DNA from: Bog-473 sp963807775
GTDB lineage: Bacteria > Actinomycetota > Acidimicrobiia > Acidimicrobiales > RAAP-2
Length of the DNA: 64,000 bases
Direction: 5' to 3'
Assembly (NCBI GenBank): GCA_963807775.1
Contig: CAWECY010000004.1
Span: 310,001-374,000 of the forward strand
Below the pieces are notes generated by a model that did not search any database, was not told where the DNA came from, and saw only the letters and a program-made list of their open reading frames with translations. Both the position numbers and the translations under genes were made by a program. Of the stretch, positions 8,648-16,117 are shown piece after piece. How positions within the stretch are numbered: position 1 is the stretch's first letter; each line of letters starts with the position of its first letter.

Positions 8648-8785
8648 GTGCCGGACACGCCAAGAGGCCACAGCAAGAGAGGTGCCGGCGGCACGTTCTC
8701 CTGGGTGGAAAAGGAAGCGGGCGCTGGGCTGACCCCGGAACGCATGGGGGTTGCAGGCCCAGGGCCTCGCATCCCAGAGAGGTGA
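8648..8785 (+). CDS. Possible 45-codon small ORF between the nucleotidyltransferase and the LAYTG protein
   Basis: A GTG at 8648 opens a 45-codon frame that ends at TGA 8783-8785, inside the ribosome site of the next gene. It begins VPDTPRGHSKRGAGG and contains FSWVEKEAGAG. A CATATT box at 8637-8642 sits five bases before the GTG, which would fit a leaderless message. No homology is known to me; it could be chance in GC-rich DNA. It is listed because the PqqD-like gene nearby makes small peptides worth checking. Confidence 0.2.
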   Translation: MPDTPRGHSKRGAGGTFSWVEKEAGAGLTPERMGVAGPGPRIPER

Positions 8786-8795
8786 GGTCGATCTG

Positions 8796-9321
8796 ATGAG
8801 TGAAGAGGACAGACCAGATGTGGTGGCGCCCTCTCCCGGCGACGAGGGGGGCGGCGGGCTGGGTCGCCGCGGTATCGAGGCGGCAGGCGCTGGGCCGTAT
8901 GTCGGCCCTGGCCACCGCCGGCGCTGCGGCCTGGGTCGCTCCGCAGATCCTGACGGCCAAACCGGCGGCCGGCGCCAGCTTGTCGACGCCGCCCGGCAGC
9001 AGCGGGTCGACGACCGGTTCTTCGACGGCCGGGAATACCGGGAGCGGCGTGAGCACATCGAGCGGTACGGCCACTCTCGGGAGCACGGGAGGTACGACAG
9101 ACACGGGATCGACGTCGGCCGGGAGTGGCGACGACCTGAGCGGCGTCGCTACGTCAGCCCAGTCCCCCGAGACCGGAGCCCTGGCCTACACGGGTGTCGA
9201 TCTGGAACGCGACGCCGCCATCGGGGCCGGGCTGATCGCCAGTGGCTGGGCGCTGCAGCGCTGGGCCAGCCGGACGGCGCGGACCGCGGTGGACGGCGGA
9301 ACACCGGAGGGGAGTCGGTAG
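8796..9321 (+). CDS. Tat-exported Ser/Thr/Gly-rich protein with LAYTG sorting signal, one probable frameshift
   Basis: The ATG at 8796 has a good ribosome site (AGGTGAGG, 8780-8787) and starts MSEEDRPDVVAP, but this frame soon becomes Arg/Gly-rich noise. One extra base in the G6 run 8846-8851 would join it to the frame that carries SRRQALGRMSALATAG (twin-arginine signal), a Ser/Thr/Gly-rich spacer of about 80 residues, and ETGALAYTGVDLE followed by a weak hydrophobic helix and Arg-rich tail. LAXTG is the class E sortase motif. An alternative is a GTG start at 8800 without frameshift. Likely surface-anchored; probable partner of the kinase and PqqD-like genes downstream. Confidence 0.6.
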
Positions 9322-9348
9322 GCGGGTCCGGACGGACGGAGCTGTGGC

Positions 9349-10302
9349 ATGGCGCTCCACGAAGACCGGGACCTCTGCACGCCCGCCCTGCGCGCGCTGT
9401 CGTACCGCTTCGCGGTGCGATGTGACGACGCACGGATGGCCCGCCACATCGGCCGCCTGCTCGCCGGTCTGCGCGATGAGTGCGATGCGGCGCCCGTCGA
9501 CCACTGGTATGCGCTGACGCGCGGCGATCACGGCGCGGCCACCTTCGACGTCACCCGCGACGGGCAGCTCCTGGCGCAGGGCCGGCAGCCGGCCGACGCG
9601 GTGGGGTGGGTGGTCTGGGACGTCAACCGGGCGGCGGCGGTGGCCGGCGGTGACACGAGTCTCCTGTTCCACTCCGGCGGTATCGAGGTCGGCGGGAGGG
9701 GTGTGCTGCTCCCGGGCGCGTCGGGGTCGGGCAAATCGACGCTGACCGCCGGGCTGGTGCGCCGCGGCGGCGGCATGGCGTACCTGTCCGACGAGCTGGT
9801 GGCGCTCGACCTGGAGAGCGGCCATCTGTTGCCGTACGCCAAGCCGATCACCGTGAAGCCGGGCAGCTTCGAGGTGCTGCGCGACCTGGGCCCGGGGCAG
9901 GCCACGGGTCGTGGGGAGGCCGACCTGTGGACCGGCGAGGAGTGGCAGGTGGCGGTCGGTGGCCGCAGCGGCCTCCGTCCGGGCGGGTCCTGTCCGCCGG
10001 GCTTCGTCATCGTGCCGAGCTACGCGGAGGGAGCGCCGACGACGATGGAGCCGCTGTCGGAGACCGAGGCTTTCTTCGCACTGGCCGTCAACGCGGTCAA
10101 CCTGTCGGCGCACGGCTCGCGCGGGACCGAGGTCCTCGGGCGTCTGGCTGACCGATGCGTGTGCGCCGCCTTGACGTTCTCCGACCTGGACCGCGCCTGC
10201 GAGCTGGTACGCATGGTGGTGCGCGACCCGGCCGTTCTGGCCCGGGGCGTCACGGTTGGGGTGGCCGAGATGAGTGAGGTCGGAGAGGTGAGTGGGGGAT
10301 GA
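9349..10302 (+). CDS. HprK-like (HPr kinase related) P-loop protein
   Basis: 317 aa. The N-terminal third is an unassigned alpha/beta region; then GVLLPGASGSGKSTLTAGL gives a Walker A at about residues 120-135, and MAYLSDELVALD follows, as in HprK-related kinases. It lacks the HPr partner genes of a sugar phosphotransferase system, so it is not the classical regulator. Members of this branch accompany PqqD-like proteins and nucleotidyltransferases, and some phosphorylate lasso peptides. Target here is unknown; the adjacent Ser/Thr-rich LAYTG protein or a small peptide are candidates. Confidence 0.75.
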   Translation: MALHEDRDLCTPALRALSYRFAVRCDDARMARHIGRLLAGLRDECDAAPVDHWYALTRGDHGAATFDVTRDGQLLAQGRQPADAVGWVVWDVNRAAAVAGGDTSLLFHSGGIEVGGRGVLLPGASGSGKSTLTAGLVRRGGGMAYLSDELVALDLESGHLLPYAKPITVKPGSFEVLRDLGPGQATGRGEADLWTGEEWQVAVGGRSGLRPGGSCPPGFVIVPSYAEGAPTTMEPLSETEAFFALAVNAVNLSAHGSRGTEVLGRLADRCVCAALTFSDLDRACELVRMVVRDPAVLARGVTVGVAEMSEVGEVSGG

Positions 10303-10332
10303 GTGGGGGATGAGTGGGGCTGAGTGAGGGGG
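10290..10332 (+). repeat. 11-bp tandem repeat spanning the kinase stop and PqqD start
   Basis: GAGTGGGGGAT occurs at 10290-10300 and 10301-10311, followed by the degenerate copies GAGTGGGGCT (10312-10321) and GAGTGAGGGGG (10322-10332). The repeat contains the stop codon of the HprK-like gene and the GTG start of the PqqD-like gene. G runs inside the unit make it slip-prone. Confidence 0.75.
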
Positions 10333-10631
10333 AGTGGCCGAGCGCGCGGTCGTGCCCGCTCCGCCGTGCCGGTGCGGCGGCCGTGCCGCTGGACGACAAC
10401 GTCGCCCTCTACGACGACGTGGGCCAGATGCTGATCCTGCTCAACCCGAGCGCGGCGGCGGTCTGGGACTGCTGCGACGGATCGACCTCCGTAGAGCAGA
10501 TGGTGAGCCGGCTGACCGAGGCCTACCCCGATGAGGCCGACGTCATCGGCCAGGACGTGCTGGAGACGGTCCGCAAGTTGCGCGATCTGGGGTTGATCGG
10601 CGACGGGCCCACGGGAGCGGCCGCTCCCTGA
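10314..10631 (+). CDS. PqqD family protein (RiPP recognition element-like)
   Basis: 105 aa from GTG 10314; the first 20 residues are low complexity and translation could begin later, for example at GTG 10383. From residue about 24 the PqqD fold is clear: VPLDDNVALYDDVGQMLILLNPSAAAVW, then a helix-rich segment with TEAYPDEADVIGQDVLETVRKL and a terminal LGLI. In PqqD proteins these elements bind the leader of a modified peptide. It starts 11 bases after the HprK-like gene and forms an operon with it. Confidence 0.8.
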   Translation: MGLSEGEWPSARSCPLRRAGAAAVPLDDNVALYDDVGQMLILLNPSAAAVWDCCDGSTSVEQMVSRLTEAYPDEADVIGQDVLETVRKLRDLGLIGDGPTGAAAP

Positions 10632-10704
10632 GCGCCCGAGCGCGCCCGTCGCGGGGCGCCGGTCTCGGAGTTGCCGCAGTGGGGCCGGTTGACCAGGATG
10701 GGGC

Positions 10705-11532
10705 GTGCCCATTGCCCACCTGCCCCATGACGCCGCCCCGGACGAGGTGGCGGCGGTCATCGGTCGCGACGGCGCCGTCATCATGGACGCGGTGGTCGAC
10801 GGCGCGCTGCTCGACCGGATAGAGGCGGAGCTGCGGCCCTTCCTCGATGCGACGCCGACCGGCCCGGACGACTTCAGCGGCAACCTGACGCGGCGCACCG
10901 GGTCGCTCATCGCCCGGTCGCCGACGAGCCGCGAGCTGGTCATGCACCCCCTGACCCTGGCGGCCGCCCGCGTCTTCCTGGGGCACGCCACCAACATCCA
11001 GCTGCACCTGACCCAGGCCATCGCCATCGGGCCGGGCGAGACGGCGCAGCCCATCCACCGTGACCAGTGGGCCTTCGACTTCTTCCCGTTCCCTCCCGGC
11101 TACGAGGTGCAGTGCAACACCATCTGGGCCATGACGGAGTTCACCGAGGAGAACGGGGCGACGCGGGTCGTCGTCGGGTCCAACGCGCAGGCCGACCGCA
11201 TGTCGTTCGGCCCCGACGACACCGAGCCGGCCGTCATGGCCCGGGGCTCAGTCCTGTGCTACTCGGGTTCGGTGTACCACGGGGGCGGGGCCAACCGCTC
11301 GTCGGCCACCCGCCTCGGGCTCAATATCACCTACAACGTCGCCTGGCTGCGCCAGGAGGAGAACCAGTACCTCTCGGTGCCGCGTGAGGTGGCCGAGACG
11401 CTGCCGACCGAGCTGCTCCGGCTCATGGGCTACGACCGGGGGGCGTACGCGCTGGGTTACATCGACGACCTGCGCGATCCCATTGAGGCGGTGCGGCCGG
11501 GCCTGGGCTCCACCGGGTTCGGGATCTCCTGA
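10705..11532 (+). CDS. Phytanoyl-CoA dioxygenase (PhyH) family protein
   Basis: 275 aa from GTG 10705. The double-stranded beta-helix iron site is visible: PIHRDQWAFDFF gives the HxD pair, and SVYHGGGANRS carries the distal His, followed by an Arg for 2-oxoglutarate. MTEFTEENGATRVVVGSN is the usual family strand pair. It would hydroxylate a small organic substrate using Fe(II), O2 and 2-oxoglutarate. It stands 73 bp after the PqqD-like gene and begins a short set with a GNAT, an enoyl-CoA hydratase and a second PhyH protein. Confidence 0.85.
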   Translation: MPIAHLPHDAAPDEVAAVIGRDGAVIMDAVVDGALLDRIEAELRPFLDATPTGPDDFSGNLTRRTGSLIARSPTSRELVMHPLTLAAARVFLGHATNIQLHLTQAIAIGPGETAQPIHRDQWAFDFFPFPPGYEVQCNTIWAMTEFTEENGATRVVVGSNAQADRMSFGPDDTEPAVMARGSVLCYSGSVYHGGGANRSSATRLGLNITYNVAWLRQEENQYLSVPREVAETLPTELLRLMGYDRGAYALGYIDDLRDPIEAVRPGLGSTGFGIS

Positions 11533-11550
11533 TGCGCCGCGGCGCGCCGC

Positions 11551-11556
11551 TACCGT
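11551..11556 (+). promoter_or_regulatory. TACCGT -10 box for a probable leaderless gene
   Basis: TACCGT lies seven bases before the GTG at 11564. At that distance the transcript would begin at or next to the start codon. The same arrangement occurs at 19460 and 53835. Confidence 0.5.
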
Positions 11557-11563
11557 GGGTGCC

Positions 11564-12055
11564 GTGCCGGTCGAGATCAAGCGGGCGACGACGGACGACC
11601 ACGACGACCTGTTCGTCGCCTTCGCGCGGATCGTCAGCTCGGGCGATGGGTTCCCGCAGGCCCCTCCGCTCACCCGACCCCAGTTCGACGAGTACTGGGT
11701 CGACCACTCGTCCGCCGTGTTCGTGGCGAAATTCGGGGGCTACCTCATCGGCGCCTACTACATTCGGCCGAACTTCGTCGGACGGGCGGCTCACATCGCC
11801 AACGCCGGCTACTTCGTCCTGGCGCCCTACCGGGGCACGGGAGCGGGACGGGCGCTGGTCGAGCACTCGCTGGGGGAGGCCTGCCGCCTCGGGTTCGACG
11901 CCATGCAGTTCAACCTGGTCTTCGAGTCCAACCCGGCCCGCGCCATGTACACCCGGCTCGGCTTCATTGAAGTGGGCCGGATCCCGGCTGCCGTCGACGG
12001 CGAGGACGCCGTGATCTACTGGCGCAGCCTGGAGGACGTCGAAGCCGGTGAGTGA
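11564..12055 (+). CDS. GNAT family N-acetyltransferase
   Basis: 163 aa from GTG 11564; a GTG at 11555 is also in frame. The acetyl-CoA binding loop appears as FVLAPYRGTGAGRALVEHSL (motif A, R-x-x-G-x-G/A) and motif B as VFESNPARAMYTRLGFIEVGR. Substrate cannot be predicted. No ribosome site precedes it, but a TACCGT -10 box seven bases upstream suggests a leaderless message. It overlaps the enoyl-CoA hydratase gene by 8 bp. Confidence 0.85.
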   Translation: MPVEIKRATTDDHDDLFVAFARIVSSGDGFPQAPPLTRPQFDEYWVDHSSAVFVAKFGGYLIGAYYIRPNFVGRAAHIANAGYFVLAPYRGTGAGRALVEHSLGEACRLGFDAMQFNLVFESNPARAMYTRLGFIEVGRIPAAVDGEDAVIYWRSLEDVEAGE

Positions 12056-12809
12056 CCCGTCCGATGTCGGAGTCGAGCAGCACGGCAAGCACGTGGCGGT
12101 GGTGTCGCTGCGCCGTCCGCCGAACAATTACTTCGACTCGGGGCTGATCGACGCCGTCGCCACCTCCTACGAGGAGCTCGACGCATCCGGGTGGTGTCGC
12201 GCCATCGTGCTGGCCTCCGAGGGCAAGCACTTCTGCGCCGGCCTCGACTTCTCCTCCAACGGCAACCAGGACATTGAGGAGCTCTACCGCCACGCGCTGC
12301 GGCTCTTCGCCGCCCCGCTGCCCGTGGTGGCGGCCGTGCAGGGCGCCGCCATCGGCGGCGGCTTCGGGCTGGCGCTGTCGGCCGACTTCCGGGTGGCCAC
12401 CCCGGCCAGCCGCTTCAGCGCCAACTTCGCCCGCCTCGGGTTCCACCACGGGTTCGCGCTCACCGTGACCCTGCCGGCCCTGGCGGGGCAGCAGGCGGCG
12501 GCGGACCTGCTCTACACGGGGCGGCGCATCACCGGTGAACAGGCGCTCGTCCTCGGGCTGTGCGACCGCCTGGTGGAGCCCGACGACCTCATGACGGCGG
12601 CGCTCGGCTATGCCGGCGAGCTGGCAGCGTCGGGCCCGCTGGCCGTGCGCTCCATCCGGGCCACGCTGCGCCGGGGCCTGGTCGACGCGGCCCGGCAGGC
12701 TATGGCGGAGGAAAGCGCCGAGCAGGAGCGGCTGCGCTTCACCGCCGACTTCGCCGAGGGGGTGCTCGCGGCGGCCGAAAGGCGCGAGCCCCGCTTCGAG
12801 GGAGGATGA
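12048..12809 (+). CDS. Enoyl-CoA hydratase/isomerase family protein
   Basis: 253 aa from GTG 12048, overlapping the GNAT gene. Crotonase-fold hallmarks are present: ASEGKHFCAGLDFS forms the first oxyanion loop, and VQGAAIGGGFGLALSADFRVAT the second and the CoA-binding helix. The catalytic Glu expected near the third conserved block is not obvious (RLGFHHGFALT), so hydratase activity is uncertain and another crotonase reaction is possible. Likely part of fatty-acid or side-chain breakdown with the neighbouring PhyH enzymes. Confidence 0.85.
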   Translation: MSDPSDVGVEQHGKHVAVVSLRRPPNNYFDSGLIDAVATSYEELDASGWCRAIVLASEGKHFCAGLDFSSNGNQDIEELYRHALRLFAAPLPVVAAVQGAAIGGGFGLALSADFRVATPASRFSANFARLGFHHGFALTVTLPALAGQQAAADLLYTGRRITGEQALVLGLCDRLVEPDDLMTAALGYAGELAASGPLAVRSIRATLRRGLVDAARQAMAEESAEQERLRFTADFAEGVLAAAERREPRFEGG

Positions 12810-12813
12810 CGCC

Positions 12814-13665
12814 GTGGGTGACCTCCGCCCTTTTGTGCCGGCGCCGCCGACGGCGCACGAGCTGAACACGGACTTCTCCTGGCACGACCATGCCGGCCCG
12901 TTCCGCACCGTCACCCGCGAGCAGGGGCGCCAGTACGACGAGCGCGGGTACTTCCTGTTGGAAGGCGCGCTCCGACAGGACGAGGTGGAGGCCCTGGTCT
13001 CGGCCATCGACCCGTTCGAGGCGCGCCAGGAGGAGATGCTCCGGGGCATGGACGGCGGACGCTTCTTCATCGCCCGGGCCGACGAGATCACCTTCACCAC
13101 CCACCTCGTGGTGGAGTCGGCGCTGCTGCGGCGCTTCACCAATTCGGCGCTCTTCGCCGACCTGTGTGCCGACCTGATCGGGCCTGACGTGCGGCTCTAC
13201 TGGGATCAGGCCGTCTACAAGAAACCCGGCACCGAATCACCCTTCCCGTGGCACCAGGACAACGGCTACGCGTTCCTGGAGCCGCAGCAGTACCTGACGT
13301 GCTGGGTGGCCCTGACCGACGCCACCGAGGAGAACGGGTGCCCATGGGTGGTGCCGGGTTTGCACCGGCTGGGCACGCTGGCCCACGAGTACACCGACAT
13401 CGGCTTCGTCTGCCTGCAGGACCCCGCCGACGCGGTGGCCGTGCCGGCGCCGGCGGGCAGCATCGTGGTGTTCTCGTCCCTGACGCCGCACTCGACCGGG
13501 CCCAACCACACCGAGGGGGTGCGCAAGTCCTACATCGTGCAGTTCGCGCCCACGGGCGCGGCGGTGATCCGGATCGGGCCGGGTGGGACGACGACCCGGG
13601 TCACCGCCGACGAGGCATCGCGCCAGTACGAGATCCTGCGCGCCGGCGAGCGGGTCACGCGCTAG
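12814..13665 (+). CDS. Second phytanoyl-CoA dioxygenase (PhyH) family protein
   Basis: 283 aa from GTG 12814 with GGAGG at 12801-12805. The iron ligands are seen in PFPWHQDNGY (HxD) and SLTPHSTGPNHTEGVRKSY (distal His plus Arg). WVALTDATEENGCPWVVPGLH is the family strand pair. It differs strongly in sequence from the PhyH gene at 10705, so the two probably act on different substrates. It is four bases behind the enoyl-CoA hydratase gene and overlaps the convergent gene by 11 bp. Confidence 0.88.
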   Translation: MGDLRPFVPAPPTAHELNTDFSWHDHAGPFRTVTREQGRQYDERGYFLLEGALRQDEVEALVSAIDPFEARQEEMLRGMDGGRFFIARADEITFTTHLVVESALLRRFTNSALFADLCADLIGPDVRLYWDQAVYKKPGTESPFPWHQDNGYAFLEPQQYLTCWVALTDATEENGCPWVVPGLHRLGTLAHEYTDIGFVCLQDPADAVAVPAPAGSIVVFSSLTPHSTGPNHTEGVRKSYIVQFAPTGAAVIRIGPGGTTTRVTADEASRQYEILRAGERVTR

Positions 13666-14260
13666 CCCCCGGCGGGGCACCCGTGTGCGGGCCGCCGGCC
13701 TTGGCGCCCGTGGGAGGACCGGCGCTGATGGTGATCGTTGAGGCGCTGACGGTGCCGTTGGCGTTCTTGGTCCCCGACACGCCGACGTAGTCCCCCACCT
13801 TGAGCGCCGAGGCCGAGGTGGACGTGGACGTGGACGTGGACGTGGGCGTCGGCGTGGCTGATTTGGCGTTGCCGGGGGCACCCGCTGCGCCGGACGTCGT
13901 CCGGAAGGCCGTGCTCGAGGAGTAGACGACGGTCACGCTCTTGTTGTCTCGGGTCTGCACCGTGATGTCGTCGTCGCTCAGAGCGGTGACCTTGCCGCCG
14001 ACGGTGGGACGGGGCATGCCGGTGCCTCCACCGCCCTGAGGCGGACCGTGCGCGTTCGAACTCGTATTGGAGCCGGAAGTTCCCGATCCCGAGGTGGACG
14101 CGCCAGCTACGCCGGCACTGAGAACCAGCACGGTCGCCATGGCGCCTCCGGCGACGAGGGCCTTGCGTGGGGTGGACCAGCGCCAGCGGGCGTTACCCCG
14201 CGGCTGTGGGAGATGGGCAGCCGTGAGGGCCGGTTGGTCAGGCGGATTGCTCTGCATCAT
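13655..14260 (-). CDS. Secreted DUF5666-like protein with Ser/Thr repeat
   Basis: 201 aa. A basic N-terminal region (RWRWSTPRKALVAGG) leads into a hydrophobic helix ending AGVAGAST, a signal peptide or anchor. The mature part begins Gly/Ser-rich, then two similar beta segments, GGKVTALSDDDITVQTRD and VGDYVGVSGTKNANGTV, which match the OB-like DUF5666 repeat. Between them lies a Thr/Ser repeat coded by GACGTG hexamers. Start ATG 14260 has AGGAG at 14266-14270. Function unknown; cell surface location inferred. Confidence 0.7.
   Translation of the reverse strand: MMQSNPPDQPALTAAHLPQPRGNARWRWSTPRKALVAGGAMATVLVLSAGVAGASTSGSGTSGSNTSSNAHGPPQGGGGTGMPRPTVGGKVTALSDDDITVQTRDNKSVTVVYSSSTAFRTTSGAAGAPGNAKSATPTPTSTSTSTSTSASALKVGDYVGVSGTKNANGTVSASTITISAGPPTGAKAGGPHTGAPPGASA
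13815..13856 (-). repeat. GACGTG hexanucleotide repeat inside the DUF5666-like gene
   Basis: Seven hexamers in a row: GAGGTG, four copies of GACGTG, GGCGTC and GGCGTG. On the coding strand they give an alternating Ser-Thr linker. Copy-number change in steps of six would keep the frame and vary linker length. Confidence 0.85.
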
Positions 14261-14270
14261 CTGGGCTCCT

Positions 14271-14302
14271 GTCTTTGTCTCTGTCTCTGTCTCCTGTCTC
14301 TG
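14271..14302 (-). repeat. Imperfect TGTCTC/GAGACA repeat in the 5' leader of the DUF5666-like gene
   Basis: About five units of GTCTCT/GTCTTT read on the plus strand; on the minus strand the purine-rich GAGACA units run straight into the AGGAG ribosome site (14266-14270) of the gene starting at 14260. Slippage here would alter the leader next to the ribosome site. Confidence 0.7.
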
Positions 14303-14347
14303 TGTTGATCCGGCGATCTGCCGTTACGTGCACAGTGCGCGACCGCT

Positions 14348-14385
14348 GTGTGGGCACACTGCGGCGCCGCTGAGCCTCGGCTCAG
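14348..14385. promoter_or_regulatory. Two adjacent palindromes, possible operators
   Basis: GTGTG-GG-CACAC at 14348-14359 is followed by CTGAGCC-TC-GGCTCAG at 14370-14385, a perfect 16-bp inverted repeat. They lie about 90-125 bases upstream of the DUF5666-like start. No regulator gene is adjacent. Confidence 0.4.
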
Positions 14386-14556
14386 AACCCTTGCGACGTG
14401 CGGGTCATCGCTCCTCGGGGGCGTCTTTGTCCTGACCCGCCCGTCGCTCCTCCGCCCCTTATGCGCTACGCCGCCCGTCTCTACATTGCCGCTGATGTAT
14501 ATGCATCGCCCCTTCTGGGTGAATGCCCATCAGGGGTCAAATCCCACTTAGGGCGA

Positions 14557-14568
14557 GTCGTATACGAC
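14557..14568. promoter_or_regulatory. GTCGTATACGAC palindrome upstream of the P450 operon
   Basis: A perfect 12-bp palindrome 130 bases before the P450 start, in an AT-richer segment. It has the form of a dimeric repressor site. Its regulator is not identifiable in the window. Confidence 0.4.
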
Positions 14569-14697
14569 CCTGACCATTGCGCCCGGCACATCAGACGCGA
14601 AAAGCCCGCCATCTCACCCGGCGAGACCGACCGTTCCGCCGGCAACAACTAGGGTGGGCGACTGGGGCGGGGAGACCGACGGAACGAAGGGGGTTGC

Positions 14698-15911
14698 ATG
14701 ACACAGACAGCGCCCGTGCAGGACTGGGCCACTGACTTCGACGTCATGGACCCGCAGTATCTGGCGGATCCCTTCAGCATCTGGGACCAGCTGCGTCGGC
14801 ACTGCCCGATCCCGCACACCGACCGCCGCAAGAGCAGTTGGATGCCGCTGCGCTACGAGGACGTGACGGCCATCGCCCACGACATCGAGCACTTCAGCTC
14901 CAATAGGGTGGCGGTGATCCCGGGCGACGAGGACGAGGAGCCCGACGCCAGCTTTCAGGGCCCAAACCTCGAGTACGGCCTGCCGCCCATCTCCGGCGAC
15001 CCGCCCATGCACACCTGGACCCGCCGGCTCCTGCTGCCGTGGTTCTCGCACAGCGGGTCGACAGCTACGTCCCGCTCACCCGCGAGTTGTGCCGAGGCCT
15101 GATCGACGGCTTCGTGGCCGACGGTCATGCTGACGCCGCCTCCGACTACGCCCAGCAGATCCCCGTCCGCGTGATCGCCCGCATCCTGGGCGTGCCGACC
15201 GCCATGTCGGACACCTTTACCGGATGGGTGCGTGACGTGCTGGAGTTCGCCGACGACCCCGAGCGGCGGCAGAAGGGCGCCGAGGGTCTCCTCTACTACT
15301 TCGTCGAGCAGCTCGAGCACCGGCGCCAGGACCCGGGCGACGACCTATTGAGCGAGCTGTTGCACACCGAGGTGGACGGCAAGCCCGTCGACGACGGCAT
15401 CGTGCTCGGCATGGCAGCCCTGGTGCTCATCGCCGGCGTGGACACGACGTGGAGCGGCATCGGGTCCTCGCTGTGGCACCTTGCCGCGCATCCGGAGGAC
15501 CGGCGGCGGCTCGTGGCCGAGCCCGAATTGATGCCGACCGCGGTCGAGGAGCTGCTGCGGGCCTACTCGCCTGTGACCATGGCCCGCGAGGTGGTGGAGG
15601 ACATCACCTATGCCGGTTGCCCCATGAGGGCGGGCGACAAGGTGCTGATGAATTTCCCCGCCGCCAACCGGGACCCCGAGGCGTTCGAGGATCCCGACGT
15701 CGTGCAGCTGGACCGGGCCCAAAACCGCCACGTCGCGTTCGGGTCGGGCATCCATCGCTGTGCCGGCTCCAACCTGGCGCGCATGGAGCTGACGGTGGCG
15801 CTTGAGGAATGGTTGGCCCGTATCCCCGAGTTCTCCCTGGCCGAGGGCGAGAAGATCACCTGGGCCGGCGGACAGGTCCGCGGGCCCCGCATCCTCCCGG
15901 TGGTGTTCTGA
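14698..15911 (+). CDS. Cytochrome P450, one frameshift
   Basis: About 404 aa when one missing base near 15046-15051 is restored. The first frame gives the N-terminal part through PPMHTWTRRLLLPWFSH; the second resumes at QRVDSYVPLTREL. Signature elements follow: AGVDTTWSG in the I helix, the ExxR in EELLRAY, and the haem loop FGSGIHRCAGSNLARME with the proximal Cys. It is soluble, class I type, and its TGA overlaps the ATG of the ferredoxin gene, so electrons very likely come from that ferredoxin. Substrate unknown. Confidence 0.88.
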
Positions 15912-16102
15912 TGAAGGTCCGGGTCGACCCCGACAAGTGCCAGGGGCACGCCCGCTGCTACGGGCTGGCGCCCGAGATCTTCGACGTCGACGACTACGGG
16001 CAGGCCTCGGTCATCGTCGACGAGGTGCCGGCGGAGCTCGAGGAGAAGGCGCGGCTGGCCGCGGCCAACTGCCCCGAGTACGCCATCGAGATCATCGAGT
16101 AG
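15911..16102 (+). CDS. Small ferredoxin (3Fe-4S type) partner of the P450
   Basis: 63 aa, starting at the ATG that overlaps the P450 stop codon. Cysteines at 10, 16 and 54, with His at 13 in the position where 4Fe-4S ferredoxins have a Cys (CQGHARC), fit the single-cluster ferredoxins that feed actinobacterial P450s. The acidic middle (IFDVDDYGQ) is typical. It transfers electrons from a reductase that is not encoded nearby. Confidence 0.92.
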   Translation: MKVRVDPDKCQGHARCYGLAPEIFDVDDYGQASVIVDEVPAELEEKARLAAANCPEYAIEIIE

Positions 16103-16117
16103 CCGCCGGCCGGCCAG

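Larger units (their letters stand above)
14261..14697. other. 437-bp intergenic region with repeats and palindromes
   Basis: Divergent promoter region of the DUF5666-like and P450 genes. It holds a TGTCTC-type repeat (14271-14302), three palindromes (14348-14359, 14370-14385, 14557-14568) and a TAGGGT box (14650-14655) about 45 bases before the P450 start. I see no convincing coding frame in it. Confidence 0.6.

Noticed and set aside
8751..9425. Uninterrupted plus-strand frame through the LAYTG gene
   Set aside because: After about 20 residues it is Arg/Gly-rich without features, while the neighbouring frame carries Tat and LAXTG signals.
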